This document shows positions 51,805 through 61,800 of a stretch of DNA of 64,000 nucleotides, in pieces. The stretch covers positions 1 to 64,000 of the forward strand of contig JAVEWG010000014.1 of the NCBI GenBank assembly GCA_034004685.1, read 5' to 3'. Each line of letters starts with the position of its first letter. Position 1 is the first letter of the stretch. The stretch comes from JAEUNX01 sp034004685. GTDB taxonomy: Bacteria > Pseudomonadota > Gammaproteobacteria > Burkholderiales > Rhodocyclaceae. A model generated the notes under the pieces. The model was not told where the DNA came from. It searched no databases and worked only from the letters and a program-made list of their open reading frames with translations. The translations under genes and the position numbers were made by a program.

Positions 51805-51897
51805 TGGCGGAGACGAAGGGATTCGAACCCTTGAGACAGGTTTTGCCCGTCTGCTCCCTTAGCAGGGGAGTGCCTTCGACCTCTCGGCCACGTCTCC
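51805..51897 (-). tRNA. tRNA-Ser(GCT)
   Basis: 93-nt tRNA with encoded CCA, acceptor GGAGACG/CGTCTCC, anticodon stem CTCCC/GGGAG with loop CTGCTAA (anticodon GCT), and a long class II variable arm. First tRNA behind lysC, 45 bp from its stop. Confidence 0.97.
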
Positions 51898-51942
51898 GAC
51901 ACAGGGGCGAAATAATAGCCGCTCAACGCCCCGTGGTCAAAC

Positions 51943-53169
51943 TCAGGCTGCGTTCTCCAGGCCGAAGGCCTTGTGCAGAACCCGCACCGCCAATTCCAGA
52001 TACTTTTCTTCGATGGCCACCGAGATCTTGATCTCGGAAGTGGAGATCATCTGGATGTTGATGCCTTCTTCGGCCAAGGTACGGAACATGCGGGAGGCCA
52101 CCCCCGGGTGGGAGCGCATGCCCACGCCCACGATGGAAACCTTGGCCATGGTCTTGTCGGCCACCACTTCCCGGGCGCCGATATGGGCCCTGACCCCTTC
52201 CAGGATCGCGGCGGCCTTGTCCAGGTCGCCGCGGCTCACTGTGAAGGAGAAATCGGTGGTGCCATCATGGCCCACGTTCTGGATGATCATGTCCACATCC
52301 AGATTGGCGTCGGCCACCGGGCCCAGGATCTGGTAGGCGATGCCCGGGCGGTCGGGCACCCCCAGCACGGTGAGCTTGGCCTCGTCGCGATTGAATGCGA
52401 TGCCGGAGATGATCGGTTGTTCCATCGTGGTGTCTTCCTCAACAGTAATGAGCGTCCCCTCCCCTTCGTCCTGGAAGCTGGAGAGCACCCGTAGCTTGAC
52501 CTTGTACTTGCCGGCGAACTCGACGGAGCGGATCTGCAGAACCTTGGAGCCCAGGCTGGCCATCTCGAGCATTTCCTCGAAGGTGATGGTGTCGAGCTTG
52601 CGGGCTTCCGGCACGATGCGCGGATCGGTGGTGTAGACCCCGTCCACATCGGTGTAGATCTGGCACTCGTCGGCCTTCAGGGCGGCGGCCAGAGCCACCC
52701 CGGTGGTATCCGACCCCCCCCTGCCCAGGGTGGTGATATTGCCATCCTCATCCATCCCCTGGAAACCGGCCACCACCACCACGTTGCCAGCATCCAGATC
52801 GGCCCGGATCGGCGCCTCGTCGATGGACAGGATGCGGGCCTTGCCGAAGGCGTTGTCGGTCAGGATCCTGACCTGGCCACCGGTATAGCTCCTGGCCTGG
52901 AGGCCGGCATCCTGGAGGGCCATGGCCAGCAGGCCGATGGTGACCTGCTCGCCGGTGGAAATCACCACATCCAGCTCCCGCGGGGCGGGACGGGCGGTGA
53001 TGTCCTTGGCCAGGGCGATCAGCCGATTGGTTTCGCCGCTCATGGCCGACACCACCACGACCACCTGATGCCCTTCGGCGCGGAACCGGGCGACGCGCTT
53101 CGCCACGTTCTTGATGCGCTCGGGGCTGCCCATGGAGGTGCCACCGTACTTCTGAACTATGAGTGCCAT
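51943..53169 (-). CDS. lysC: aspartate kinase
   Basis: A 408-residue aspartokinase: VQKYGGTSMG at the N-terminus, GRGGSDTTGVALAAAL, VDGVYTTDPRIVPEA, and two C-terminal ACT domains (from about 265) that mediate feedback by Lys/Thr. It phosphorylates aspartate, the first step to Lys, Met, Thr and diaminopimelate. Followed on the same strand by tRNA-Ser and two tRNA-Arg genes. No lysine riboswitch is visible in the 87 bp upstream. Confidence 0.96.
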   Translation of the reverse strand: MALIVQKYGGTSMGSPERIKNVAKRVARFRAEGHQVVVVVSAMSGETNRLIALAKDITARPAPRELDVVISTGEQVTIGLLAMALQDAGLQARSYTGGQVRILTDNAFGKARILSIDEAPIRADLDAGNVVVVAGFQGMDEDGNITTLGRGGSDTTGVALAAALKADECQIYTDVDGVYTTDPRIVPEARKLDTITFEEMLEMASLGSKVLQIRSVEFAGKYKVKLRVLSSFQDEGEGTLITVEEDTTMEQPIISGIAFNRDEAKLTVLGVPDRPGIAYQILGPVADANLDVDMIIQNVGHDGTTDFSFTVSRGDLDKAAAILEGVRAHIGAREVVADKTMAKVSIVGVGMRSHPGVASRMFRTLAEEGINIQMISTSEIKISVAIEEKYLELAVRVLHKAFGLENAA

Positions 53170-53256
53170 CGTCGTACTTGTTCGCTGAATAAAAACCTTT
53201 GAATTTTACACGAAGAATCAACGCGTTTGCCGCTTCGCAGCATGGCCGGCCAGGAC

Positions 53257-54273
53257 CTAAACCCGTAGCAATGCCATCTTCAAGGGCGGCTGGCCATCCG
53301 GGCTGGGGAAATCCGCCTCGGGGGCAATCCACTCCACCTCCCGGATCGGCCGCCCGGCCTTCCTGGCGCTGCGCTCCAGCTGCTCCAGCCAGGCCCCCCG
53401 CTCCACCTGGGCCACGTTGTTGCAGCAGAACAGGCTGCCCCCTTCGGCGGTGGCCAGCAGGGCCGGTTTGAAGATGGCCGGATAGTCGTTGATCAGATCC
53501 ACCACCCCGAACGGACTCTTGGCATAACGGGGCGGATCGAGAAACACCAGGTCGAACTTCTGGGGCTCCAGCTTCGGGAAGGCCGGCAGGCGCTTGCGCC
53601 GCACCATCTCGGGCTGGCCAATCCCCGAATACTGGCGCAGGGCGGCGAAGGCATCGCACTTGATGAAGCGCACGCTGATGGGAATGGCATTCAACCCGGC
53701 GCTGGCCTTTCCCACCGCCAGGCTCGATTCGGCGAAATCCACGTTGATCACCTGGCGCGCCCCGGCACTGGCCGCCGCGATGCCCACCCCGCAGGTGTAG
53801 GCGAAAACATTGAGCACGCTCTTGCCCTGGGCTTCCCGCATCACCCGCCGCCGGCCGGCCCGCAGATCCAGGAACAGCCACGGATCCTGACCGCCGTGGC
53901 GGGCCTGGAAGCGGTAATTCACCCCCAGCTCCCGAATCTGCCTGGGCAGCTCCGCCCGGGCCTGGGCTTCCTCGCTCAGACGGTTGAAAATCCGGGAATT
54001 GGGCCGGCTGCGATCGTTGTAGATCACCTCCAGGCCGGGAAAGGCGGCAAGGTAAAAACCCTCCAGCTCCGCCAGCTCGTCTTCCCCCAGGGAACGGTGA
54101 AAGCTCTGGACCAGCAACACTTCGCCGTAGCGATCCACGGTGAGCCCCGCCTCCCCTTCCACGCTGCCATGGAACAGCCGGTAGGCGTCGGTATTCTCGG
54201 CCTCCAGCTGAACCAGAAGATCGGAACGGGCCGCCAGGGCGGCGGCGAAGGCATCGGGGAGGACTGAGGGCAT
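53257..54273 (-). CDS. class I SAM-dependent rRNA methyltransferase, RlmI-like
   Basis: A 338-residue methyltransferase. An N-terminal part with DRYGEVLLVQ and FNRLSEEA precedes a Rossmann domain with VLNVFAYTCGVGIAAA (SAM motif I) and FLDPPRYAKSPFG (motif IV, DPP). This resembles RlmI/YccW-type 23S rRNA m5C methyltransferases, but the PUA domain at the N-terminus is short or absent. GGAG stands 6 nt before ATG 54273. Divergent from the FccB-like gene. Confidence 0.85.
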   Translation of the reverse strand: MPSVLPDAFAAALAARSDLLVQLEAENTDAYRLFHGSVEGEAGLTVDRYGEVLLVQSFHRSLGEDELAELEGFYLAAFPGLEVIYNDRSRPNSRIFNRLSEEAQARAELPRQIRELGVNYRFQARHGGQDPWLFLDLRAGRRRVMREAQGKSVLNVFAYTCGVGIAAASAGARQVINVDFAESSLAVGKASAGLNAIPISVRFIKCDAFAALRQYSGIGQPEMVRRKRLPAFPKLEPQKFDLVFLDPPRYAKSPFGVVDLINDYPAIFKPALLATAEGGSLFCCNNVAQVERGAWLEQLERSARKAGRPIREVEWIAPEADFPSPDGQPPLKMALLRV

Positions 54274-54450
54274 GGATACTCCAGGGGAAAGCCGTTCCGG
54301 ACGGAAACGGCGGCGGGTAGCGTGGGGGGTGGCCATCATACGTGGATCCGCTTTGGCCCGGGGCCGGCGAGCAGCGGGTCTACCCCGCGTCAAGGAAACT
54401 TCGCCACGTCACCATGATCATCCAGATTCGCCGCACCCAGGGATTACCCC

Positions 54451-55782
54451 ATGCCCACTTCCCGCCGCCAGTTTCTCACCACCTCCGCCGCCTTGGGGGC
54501 CTGCGCCTTCGCCCGGAGCATTTCCCCCGCCCTGGCCGCGCCACCGAGGCTGCTGCCCGCCAGCCAAGGTCGGCGGGTGGTGGTGGTGGGCGGTGGCTGG
54601 GGCGGGCTGGCAACGGCGCGGCATCTGCGGGCCCAGGCACCGGAGCTGGAGGTGGTGCTGCTGGAGCAGGCGCCCGCCTTCTGGTCCAACCCCCTGTCCA
54701 ACCAATGGCTGGCGGGGTTGGTGGAGGAGAATCTGCTGATTCATGACTACCAGGCAGCAGCCCGGGCCTTTGGCTACACCTTCATCCAGGCCCGGGTGGA
54801 AGCGGTGGAACGGGACCGGCGCCAGCTAGCCACCAACCACGGCCCCGTGGACTACGACTGGCTGGTGCTGGCCGCTGGCATCCGTCACGACTACGCCGCC
54901 TGGTTCGGCGCCGACCGGGGGGCGGCCGAGCATGCCCGGCAGGCCTACCCCTGCGCCTTCACCACCCGGGACGAGAGTGCCGCCCTCAAGGCCAAGCTGG
55001 CCCGCTTTGCCGGCGGCGAACTGGTGATGACCTTGCCTCCGATGCCCTATCGCTGCCCGCCCACCCCCTTTGAGCGGGCCAGCCTGATTGGCGGGTGGAT
55101 CAAGGCCGGCCGCATCAAGGGCCACCTCACGGTGCTCGACCCCAACCCGGGGGGCCTAAGCTTTCGCAAGCTCTTCGCCGATCAATACCCGGAGCAGATC
55201 AGCTACGTGTCCGACGCCCGGATCCGCGCCGTAGACCCTTACGCCCGCAAGATCACCACGGATTTCGACGAATACCGTTTCGACCACGCCATCCTCATGC
55301 CCCCCCAGCAGGCGGGGGATCTGCTGTGGCAGGCGGACCTCATCGGACGGGACCGGGACGGCGCCGCCACCGGCTGGGCCGAGGTGGAGCCCTTGAGCCT
55401 CCAGGCCCGGGGGGATTCGCGAGTCTTCGTGGTGGGGGATGCCCTGGGCAATGTTTCGCCCCTCTTCGGCGCCTACCCCAAGAGCGGCCACATGGCCTGC
55501 CGCCAGGGCCGCATCGTGGCCCACCAGATCGCCGCCCGGGCCCGGGGCGAGGAACCGCCCCGGATGTTGCCGGAGAGCGTGTGTTTCGTGCTGCGCAACT
55601 TCGCGCCCCAGGAACTGGTGCGCATCGAGGCCCGCTACCGTTTGCGCGGAGATGGCCTGATCCAGCAGACCATCAGCCAGACCACCGACCCCAACCCCCA
55701 GGGAGAAGACCGCCAGTGGGCCGGCGCCCTGTTTCAGGAAATCCTGGGGCATGCTCCCCCTGCCCCCCCGGGGCCGACGTAG
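54451..55782 (+). CDS. FccB-like Tat-exported flavoprotein (sulfide dehydrogenase family)
   Basis: A 443-residue FAD protein with a twin-arginine signal (SRRQFL, residues 4-9, ending ALAA) and FAD loop VVVVGGGWGGLATARHL (43-59). It follows the flavoprotein subunit of flavocytochrome c sulfide dehydrogenase, including C202 in MPYRCPPTPFERA. However, the second active-site cysteine of FccB (in GDAC) is replaced: this protein reads GDAL (L332), with a Cys only at C350. No cytochrome c subunit gene is adjacent. A modified sulfide/thiol oxidoreductase is possible; activity on sulfide is uncertain. Confidence 0.85.
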   Translation: MPTSRRQFLTTSAALGACAFARSISPALAAPPRLLPASQGRRVVVVGGGWGGLATARHLRAQAPELEVVLLEQAPAFWSNPLSNQWLAGLVEENLLIHDYQAAARAFGYTFIQARVEAVERDRRQLATNHGPVDYDWLVLAAGIRHDYAAWFGADRGAAEHARQAYPCAFTTRDESAALKAKLARFAGGELVMTLPPMPYRCPPTPFERASLIGGWIKAGRIKGHLTVLDPNPGGLSFRKLFADQYPEQISYVSDARIRAVDPYARKITTDFDEYRFDHAILMPPQQAGDLLWQADLIGRDRDGAATGWAEVEPLSLQARGDSRVFVVGDALGNVSPLFGAYPKSGHMACRQGRIVAHQIAARARGEEPPRMLPESVCFVLRNFAPQELVRIEARYRLRGDGLIQQTISQTTDPNPQGEDRQWAGALFQEILGHAPPAPPGPT

Positions 55783-55802
55783 GGCGGGCTTCAGCCCGTC
55801 CG
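55779..55802. repeat. GTAGGGC-type hairpin element
   Basis: GTAGGGCGGGCTTCAGCCCG with a small GGGC/GCCC hairpin overlaps the stop of the FccB-like gene, between it and the convergent DUF411 gene. Same GTAGGGC module as in the inverted repeat at 1396-1455. Confidence 0.5.
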
Positions 55803-55822
55803 GGTCGCAACGCCCATCCCGG

Positions 55823-56314
55823 TCAGTGCCGGGCCCAGATGCGGGTCTGGCCGTCCGGCGCCACCAGCAAGGTTTCATAGGCTTCCCGGCGGACCACGTT
55901 CTCGATCCCGTTGGTGTCCAGGATGGTGCAACCCCGCTCGCAGGAGGGGGAGGAAATCTCCCGGCCTGGCGCCCCCCGGGGCAGTCCCGGCACCGCCAGG
56001 CCCAGGGCCTTGGGCTTTTGCTGGAGCAGGCGCTGAATGTCTTCCGCCGGCACAGGCCCCTCGATCACATAGCCAGCCACCAGGCTGGTGGACAGGGATT
56101 CCACATCCACCGGAACCTTGTGGCGGCGCTTGAAGCCATCCATGTCCGCCACCCCCTCGAAGCGGGCGGCAAAGCCATTGTTCTGGAGATGCTCGGCGTA
56201 GTCGATGCAGCTCAGGCAGACGGTCGGGCCATAGACGATGATGGCGGGCGGCTTGGCCACCGCCACCCCGGCGGCCACGGACAGCAGCGCGCCGAACAGA
56301 AACCGCCTCAGCAC
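55823..56314 (-). CDS. DUF411-like exported protein
   Basis: A 163-residue protein with a short signal peptide (RRFLFGALLSVAAGVAVA) and a thioredoxin-like DUF411 core: C33-LS-C36 (GPTVCLSCIDYAEHLQNNG), then VAGYVIEGPVPAEDIQRLL and GLAVPGLPRGAPG. DUF411 proteins are periplasmic, CxxC-containing and linked to copper or metal handling. The C-terminal extension has a further Cys pair (SPSCERGC). GTG 56314 overlaps the ankyrin gene stop, so they are coupled. Metal ligand role is inferred. Confidence 0.8.
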   Translation of the reverse strand: MLRRFLFGALLSVAAGVAVAKPPAIIVYGPTVCLSCIDYAEHLQNNGFAARFEGVADMDGFKRRHKVPVDVESLSTSLVAGYVIEGPVPAEDIQRLLQQKPKALGLAVPGLPRGAPGREISSPSCERGCTILDTNGIENVVRREAYETLLVAPDGQTRIWARH

Positions 56315-56808
56315 GGCTTGCCCGCCTGGCAACCCTTGAGGATCCACAGGGAAATCACCCCCGCCACTTCGTTGGCCATGGCCTTGCGGGCCATGGAGGC
56401 GGCATCCCGGCCGGCGTGGGTCTTGATGGCGGGGTCGGCCCCCGCCTCCAGCAGGATCTGGGCATTGGCCGCCCGCTGGGTATAGGCCGCCATGTGGAGC
56501 GGCGTGGCCCCTTCCTTGTCCCGGGCATTGACATCGGCGCCCGCCGCCAGCAGGGCCTTGAGCACCGCCCCGTCCGGGTTGGTGGCGGCCAGATGGAGGG
56601 GGGTGGAGCCCAGGTTGGTGCGAGCGTCCCGGGCGGCCGGCGTGGTCTTGAGGAGGGCAGCCATGTCCGCGCCACTGCCCATCCGGGCCAGGTCGTGCAC
56701 CGGCTGGTCGTTGGCGCCCAGCACCTCGGGATAGGCGGGCAGGCTGATGGCGCCCAGGGTCAGGGCCAGCATCAGGCTGGCCAGCTTCGGGATGGGGGAT
56801 GGCTTCAT
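56308..56808 (-). CDS. exported ankyrin-repeat protein
   Basis: A 166-residue protein with a signal peptide (LASLMLALTLGAISLPAYP) and about three ankyrin repeats (GSTPLHLAATNPDG, EGATPLHMAAYTQRAA and flanking helices). It ends in KGCQAGKPC with two cysteines. Ankyrin proteins in the periplasm usually bind a protein partner. The overlap with the DUF411 gene makes that exported protein the obvious candidate. Confidence 0.85.
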   Translation of the reverse strand: MKPSPIPKLASLMLALTLGAISLPAYPEVLGANDQPVHDLARMGSGADMAALLKTTPAARDARTNLGSTPLHLAATNPDGAVLKALLAAGADVNARDKEGATPLHMAAYTQRAANAQILLEAGADPAIKTHAGRDAASMARKAMANEVAGVISLWILKGCQAGKPC

Positions 56809-56928
56809 CTGTCTTCTCCGGGCAGGGCCATGGCATCCATGGCTTTGAGGTTGTGAATTCTAGCCGGGGGCCATCCCGGGTAAAACCATCCTGGCCCCTT
56901 GCATTCCTGGCGCCAGCGGGTAGGGGCC

Positions 56929-58644
56929 TCAGAACGCGATGGCGATGGCGAAGTGCAAACGCAGCCGGCCTTCGTCCTGGCCCCAGGCCAGATCCAGGGC
57001 CAGGGGCCCCGCCGGGCTGCGCCAGCGGGCGCCGGCCCCATAGCCGGGCTTGAGACGGAAATTCAGGCGCTGATCGGCGGCGTTGCCCGCGTCGGCAAAC
57101 ACCGCCGCCCCCCAATCCGGGCGGAACCAGTGGACGTACTCGGCGCTCAGGGTGGCCAGATAGCGCCCCCCCACCACCGCGTCCCCCTCCTTCACCCCCA
57201 GGCTCTGGTAGCCATAGCCCCGCACCGACTGGGCGCCCCCGGCCCGGAACAGGAAATCCTGGGGAATGCCCTGGCGGCTGTCCGCCAGGGTGGCTCCCAC
57301 CTCGCCCCGCAGGATCAGCACATCCCGTTCACCTACCGGCCGGTAGCCCACCGCCCGGCCATGGAGGCGGACAAAGTTGCGGTCGGACAGCAAGGCCGCG
57401 GAGGCGCCCCCCATTTCCAGGGCCAGGACGAAGCCATCCCTGGGGTCCAGCAGGTTATCCACCCGCCGCCAGGTCATCCCCCAGTTGGCGGTGAGGGCTT
57501 GGCTGCGGGAGCTGGCCGCCCCCTCGGGACGGCGGGTTTCCCGCTGGATCTTGAGGCCCAGGCGGCTTTCCCCGCCCCACAGGGGCCGCACCCGGGCCAC
57601 CCCGAAGGCCTGGCCAGTCACCCGCAAGCCCTCGATATCGCTGCTTTCCACCTGAGCCCCCAGGCTGTCCCGGTGATCCTGCCCCGCCGGCGGCAGGAAA
57701 ACGTCGCCATACAGGATGCGGTGGCGCTGGGCCAGGCGCAGGCCGGAGACCAGCTCCCAGCCCGCCCTGGCCAGATTGCTGTCCCGGTAGGCCAGCTCCG
57801 CCCGGGCACCGTTGTTGCTGCTATAGCCCGCCCCCAGGGTCAGGCGGCGGGGCTTGGCCTCCCGGAGTTCCACCCGCACCGGCGCCACCCCGCTGCGGGC
57901 CTGGTCCAGATCCACCGCCACCGTGGCCGAGGCGAACCAGGGCGTGTTCTGGAGGGCCGCCTGGAAGGCCAGCAGCCGGTCCCGGTCGTAGGGCTCCCCC
58001 GGGCGGGGCGGGTCGAAGCCCTGGATCAGCCCCGCTGGATACTCCTCCAGGCCGACTACCGCCAGCGCCCCCAGCGTGTAGGCCGGCCCGGAATCCACCA
58101 CCACCCGCAGCCGGGCGGCAGCCAGATCCGGATCCACCTCGGCCCGGCTCTCCACCAGTTGGGCCGCCGGAAAGTCCCGCCGGGAAAGGGCCTCCAGCAG
58201 ACCCTCCTTGGCCTGGTCCCAATCCTCCTGGCGGAAGGGCTGGCCCACCGGCAGGGTCCAGGCCTGGCGCAGCCTTTCCCGCCGGGCAGCGGCCTCGCCC
58301 TCATCCCCGCCAACGGCCCCCTGGAAGCGGATGTCCACCGCCACGATGGCGGTGCGGGGACCGGGGGTCACCACCAGGCGGGGACTGGCCCCTCTTTCCA
58401 GGGTGACGATGGGGGAGAAGTAGCCCTCGGTGGCCAGCAGGTCCGCTACCTCCCGGCGGGCGGCGGACAGCTCGAACGGCGGGGCGTTGTCCTGGAGGAG
58501 GCCCAGATGCTGCCTGAGCAGGGGCGCCAGTTCGGCCGGCGCCACCAGTTCGACGCCTGGCGGGGATACCGGCTGCCCCCGGACGACCAGGGACATGGTC
58601 AGGAGGATGGCGGCCAGGCAGAGGGGAGCGGGGCTGAGGCGCAT
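56929..58644 (-). CDS. tamA: translocation and assembly module protein TamA (BamA/Omp85 family)
   Basis: A 571-residue outer-membrane protein. A signal sequence precedes N-terminal POTRA-like domains (roughly 25-265) and a 16-strand Omp85 barrel with the conserved lid motif VRGYGYQSLG. The protein ends AIAIAF with the C-terminal Phe. TamA works with TamB in outer-membrane biogenesis and lipid transport. A tamB gene usually follows; here the ankyrin/DUF411 pair does. ATG 58644. Confidence 0.9.
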   Translation of the reverse strand: MRLSPAPLCLAAILLTMSLVVRGQPVSPPGVELVAPAELAPLLRQHLGLLQDNAPPFELSAARREVADLLATEGYFSPIVTLERGASPRLVVTPGPRTAIVAVDIRFQGAVGGDEGEAAARRERLRQAWTLPVGQPFRQEDWDQAKEGLLEALSRRDFPAAQLVESRAEVDPDLAAARLRVVVDSGPAYTLGALAVVGLEEYPAGLIQGFDPPRPGEPYDRDRLLAFQAALQNTPWFASATVAVDLDQARSGVAPVRVELREAKPRRLTLGAGYSSNNGARAELAYRDSNLARAGWELVSGLRLAQRHRILYGDVFLPPAGQDHRDSLGAQVESSDIEGLRVTGQAFGVARVRPLWGGESRLGLKIQRETRRPEGAASSRSQALTANWGMTWRRVDNLLDPRDGFVLALEMGGASAALLSDRNFVRLHGRAVGYRPVGERDVLILRGEVGATLADSRQGIPQDFLFRAGGAQSVRGYGYQSLGVKEGDAVVGGRYLATLSAEYVHWFRPDWGAAVFADAGNAADQRLNFRLKPGYGAGARWRSPAGPLALDLAWGQDEGRLRLHFAIAIAF

Positions 58645-58887
58645 GGCGGGATTGTAGGGGTAGGCTTTTGGTTGGCGGCGCCCGGTACCGCCTTTTTATC
58701 TTTGCGTGGGGCTGGGGGCCGGGCGCCTGGGGTCGGCGGAGATTGGCCGGGCCGCGATCCACGGCCGGATTTGCGCAGCCAGCCGACTTCAGCGGCGCGA
58801 AGCGGTGCTTCCCGCAACCCTGGAGGCCGTCGGACCTGAGGCTTTCCGGGCCGGGGGGGACATCGCCGGCCACGGCCTCCCCATTCC

Positions 58888-61800
58888 CTATTCAAGGCTC
58901 AGCAAGCTGGCGTTACCCCCCGCCGCGGCGGTGTTGACGCTCAAGGTCTGCTCCCGCAGCAAGGGCAACACCCCATGGCCCCCCTCCGGGGCGAGGAAAG
59001 GCCGCAAAGGCCCCGGCCGGGCCGCCCATTCCTGCCGCCCACGGGCAGCTTCCTCGGCGGGCCCGGCGAAGAGAATGGCGGCGGGATCGCCCCCATCCCC
59101 CGCGGCCAGGCGATGGATGCGTGCCGCCACCGCCTCCGGCAGGCTGGCCAGCAGCCCATCGGCCGGCCCGCCGGCCCTCACCTCCGCGGTGTTGCCGGAA
59201 GCCAGCACCGCCGCCAGCTGGCCCAGGAAGGCCTCGGCATGGGGGGCGAGGCAACGCACCCGCCCCCGGGGCAGGAGGGTGAGGCGGTTGGACTCGCCGG
59301 TGGGGCCCGGCAGCGCCAGCACCAGGCCGGCCAGGGGGCGGGCCAGGCTGGGACGGATGTCCTCCAGCAGGGCCTGGCAGGCGGCCTCGGGGAGGACCGC
59401 CCGCGCCCCGCCGGTGGCCAGCCATAGGGCCAGGGCCTCCAGGGCCGGGTCGGGGGCGGGCCAAAGGGCGCCCTCCAGATTGGGCAAGGGCCCCCGAGCC
59501 ACCAGACGCCCCAGGTAGAAGGGGCCGCCGGCCTTGGGGCCGGTGCCGGAGAGGCCCTCGCCGCCGAAGGGCTGAACCCCCACCACCGCGCCGATCATGT
59601 TGCGATTTACGTAAACGTTGCCCACCCGGGCCCGGGCCACGATGTGGTCCACGGTCTCGTCGATGCGGCTGTGGATGCCCAGGGTGAGGCCGTAGCCGCT
59701 GGCGGCGATGTCCGCCAACAGCGCATCCAGCCGCTCCCGCTGGAAACGCAGCACATGGAGCACCGGGCCAAAGACTTCCTCCTCCACTTCGCCGAAGCGT
59801 TCCACCTGGATCAGGGTGGGGCCGAAATAGCTGCCGGCGGGCAGGTCCGGCGAGGGGGCGAAATGCAACACCTCCCGGCCCCGCTGGTGAAAGCTGTCCA
59901 CATGGGCCTGGAGGCGCTGGCGGGCGCCGTGGTCAATCACCGGTCCCAGGTCGCTGGCGAAGTCTTCTGGCGGGCCCACCTGAAGTTCCCGCAGGGCCCC
60001 CTTGAGCATGGCCAGCACCGGCCCGGCGATTTCCTCCTGGAGGCACAGCACCCGCAGGGCCGAGCAGCGCTGGCCGGCGGAATCGAAGGCGGAGGCCAGC
60101 ACGTCCGCCACCACCTGCTCGGGCAGGGCCGAGGAATCCACGATCATGGCATTGATGCCGCCAGTCTCCGCCACCAGGGGAATATCGCCCCGGGCCGCCA
60201 GAGTCTGGTGAAGACTCCGGGCCACCTGGGTGGAGCCGGTAAACATCACCCCCCGTACCCGGCCATCCGCCGCCAGGGCCGCCCCCAGAGTGGCCCCAGG
60301 CCCGGGCACCAGCTGAAGCGCGGCGGCAGGCACCCCGGCGCCATGAAAGTGGGCCACGGCCCGGGCCGCCACCAGGGGGGTGGCCTCCGCCGGCTTGGCC
60401 AGCACCGGGTTGCCCGCCACCAGGGCCGCCGCCACCTGGCCGGTGAAGATGGCCAGGGGAAAGTTCCAGGGGCTGATGCACAGCACCGGCCCCAGGGGAG
60501 GCGGACCGCAGCCCGTCCAATCCAGTTCAGCCCGGCTGGCGTAGTAACAGCAAAAATCCACCGCCTCCCGCAGCTCCGCCACCGCCGCCGGCCAGGTCTT
60601 GCCCGCCTCCCGCACCAGGAGCGGCAGCAACCGGGGGGCATCCGCCTCCAGGCGGTCCGCGGCCCGGCGCAGGAAGGCGGCCCGCTCGGCCACCGCCACC
60701 GCCGCCCAGGAGGCCGCGCCCGCGCTGGCGGCCGCCAGGGCCCGCTCAACCAGGAGGGGATCCCCATCCACCATCCGGCCCACCTCCTCGGCGGTATCGG
60801 CCGGATTGAGGATGGCGCGACTGGGCCCACCGGCCTCGCCCCCCGCCACCACGGGGCCCGCCACGATTTTCTGGCGGCGCTGGGCGGCCAGATCCCTCAT
60901 CAGACCGGCCCGCACCGACCCGTCCGCCAGATCCCAGCCCCGGGCATTGGGCCGATCCGGGCCATACAAGGCTGGCGGCAGGGGAATCGCCGGGTGGGGG
61001 GCGCCGCCGCTGGCCTCGGCGGTGGCTAGGGGGTCGGCCAGCAAGATCTCGTCGCCATAGGCGTCATCCACCACCCGATGCACGAAGCTGGCGTTGGCGC
61101 CGTTTTCCAGCAGCCGCCGGACCAGGTAGGCCAGCAGGGTGTCGTGGCTGCCCACCGGGGCGTAGATACGGCAAGGCACCGCCAGGGCCGGGTCCGCCAG
61201 GAGCTGGTCGTAGAGGCTTTCCCCCATGCCGTGGAGGCACTGGAATTCAAATCCGGCCCGGTTTTCACCCGCCATTTGCAGCACCGCCGCCACGGTGAGG
61301 GCGTTATGGGTGGCGAACTGGGGATGGACCACGTCCCGCGCCGCCAGCAAGCGCCGGGCGCAGGCCAGATAGGCCAGGTCGGTATGGGCTTTGCGGGTCA
61401 ACACCGGGTAGTCGGCCTGACCTTCCACCTGGGCGCGCTTGATTTCGCTGTCCCAGTAGGCCCCCTTGACCAGGCGGACCATCAACCGGCGGCCCCGGGC
61501 GCGGGCCTGGCTCACCAGCCAGTCGATCACCGCCGGAGCCCGTTTCTGGTAGGCCTGGACCACGAAGCCCAGGCCCTCCCAAGCCGCCAGGGCCGGGTCC
61601 GCCAGGAGGATTTCCAGAAGATCCAGGGAGGGCTCCAGCCGCTCCGATTCCTCGGCGTCGATATTCACCCCGATCCCGTAGTCCCGGGCCAAGTGGCACA
61701 AACCCGTCAGGCGCGGCCCCAGCTCGGCCTGCACCCGCGCCCCCTGGGCCCAGCCGTAGCGGGGATGCAGCGCCGACAGCTTGATGGAGATGCCGTCCCC

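Noticed and set aside
51541..51897. tRNA cluster as integration site of a mobile element
   Set aside because: No integrase, direct repeat of a tRNA 3' end or foreign-looking genes are found on either side. The repeated sequence is a whole second tRNA gene.
53170..53256. Lysine riboswitch before lysC
   Set aside because: Only 87 bp separate lysC from its upstream neighbour, and none of the conserved lysine-riboswitch structure is visible.
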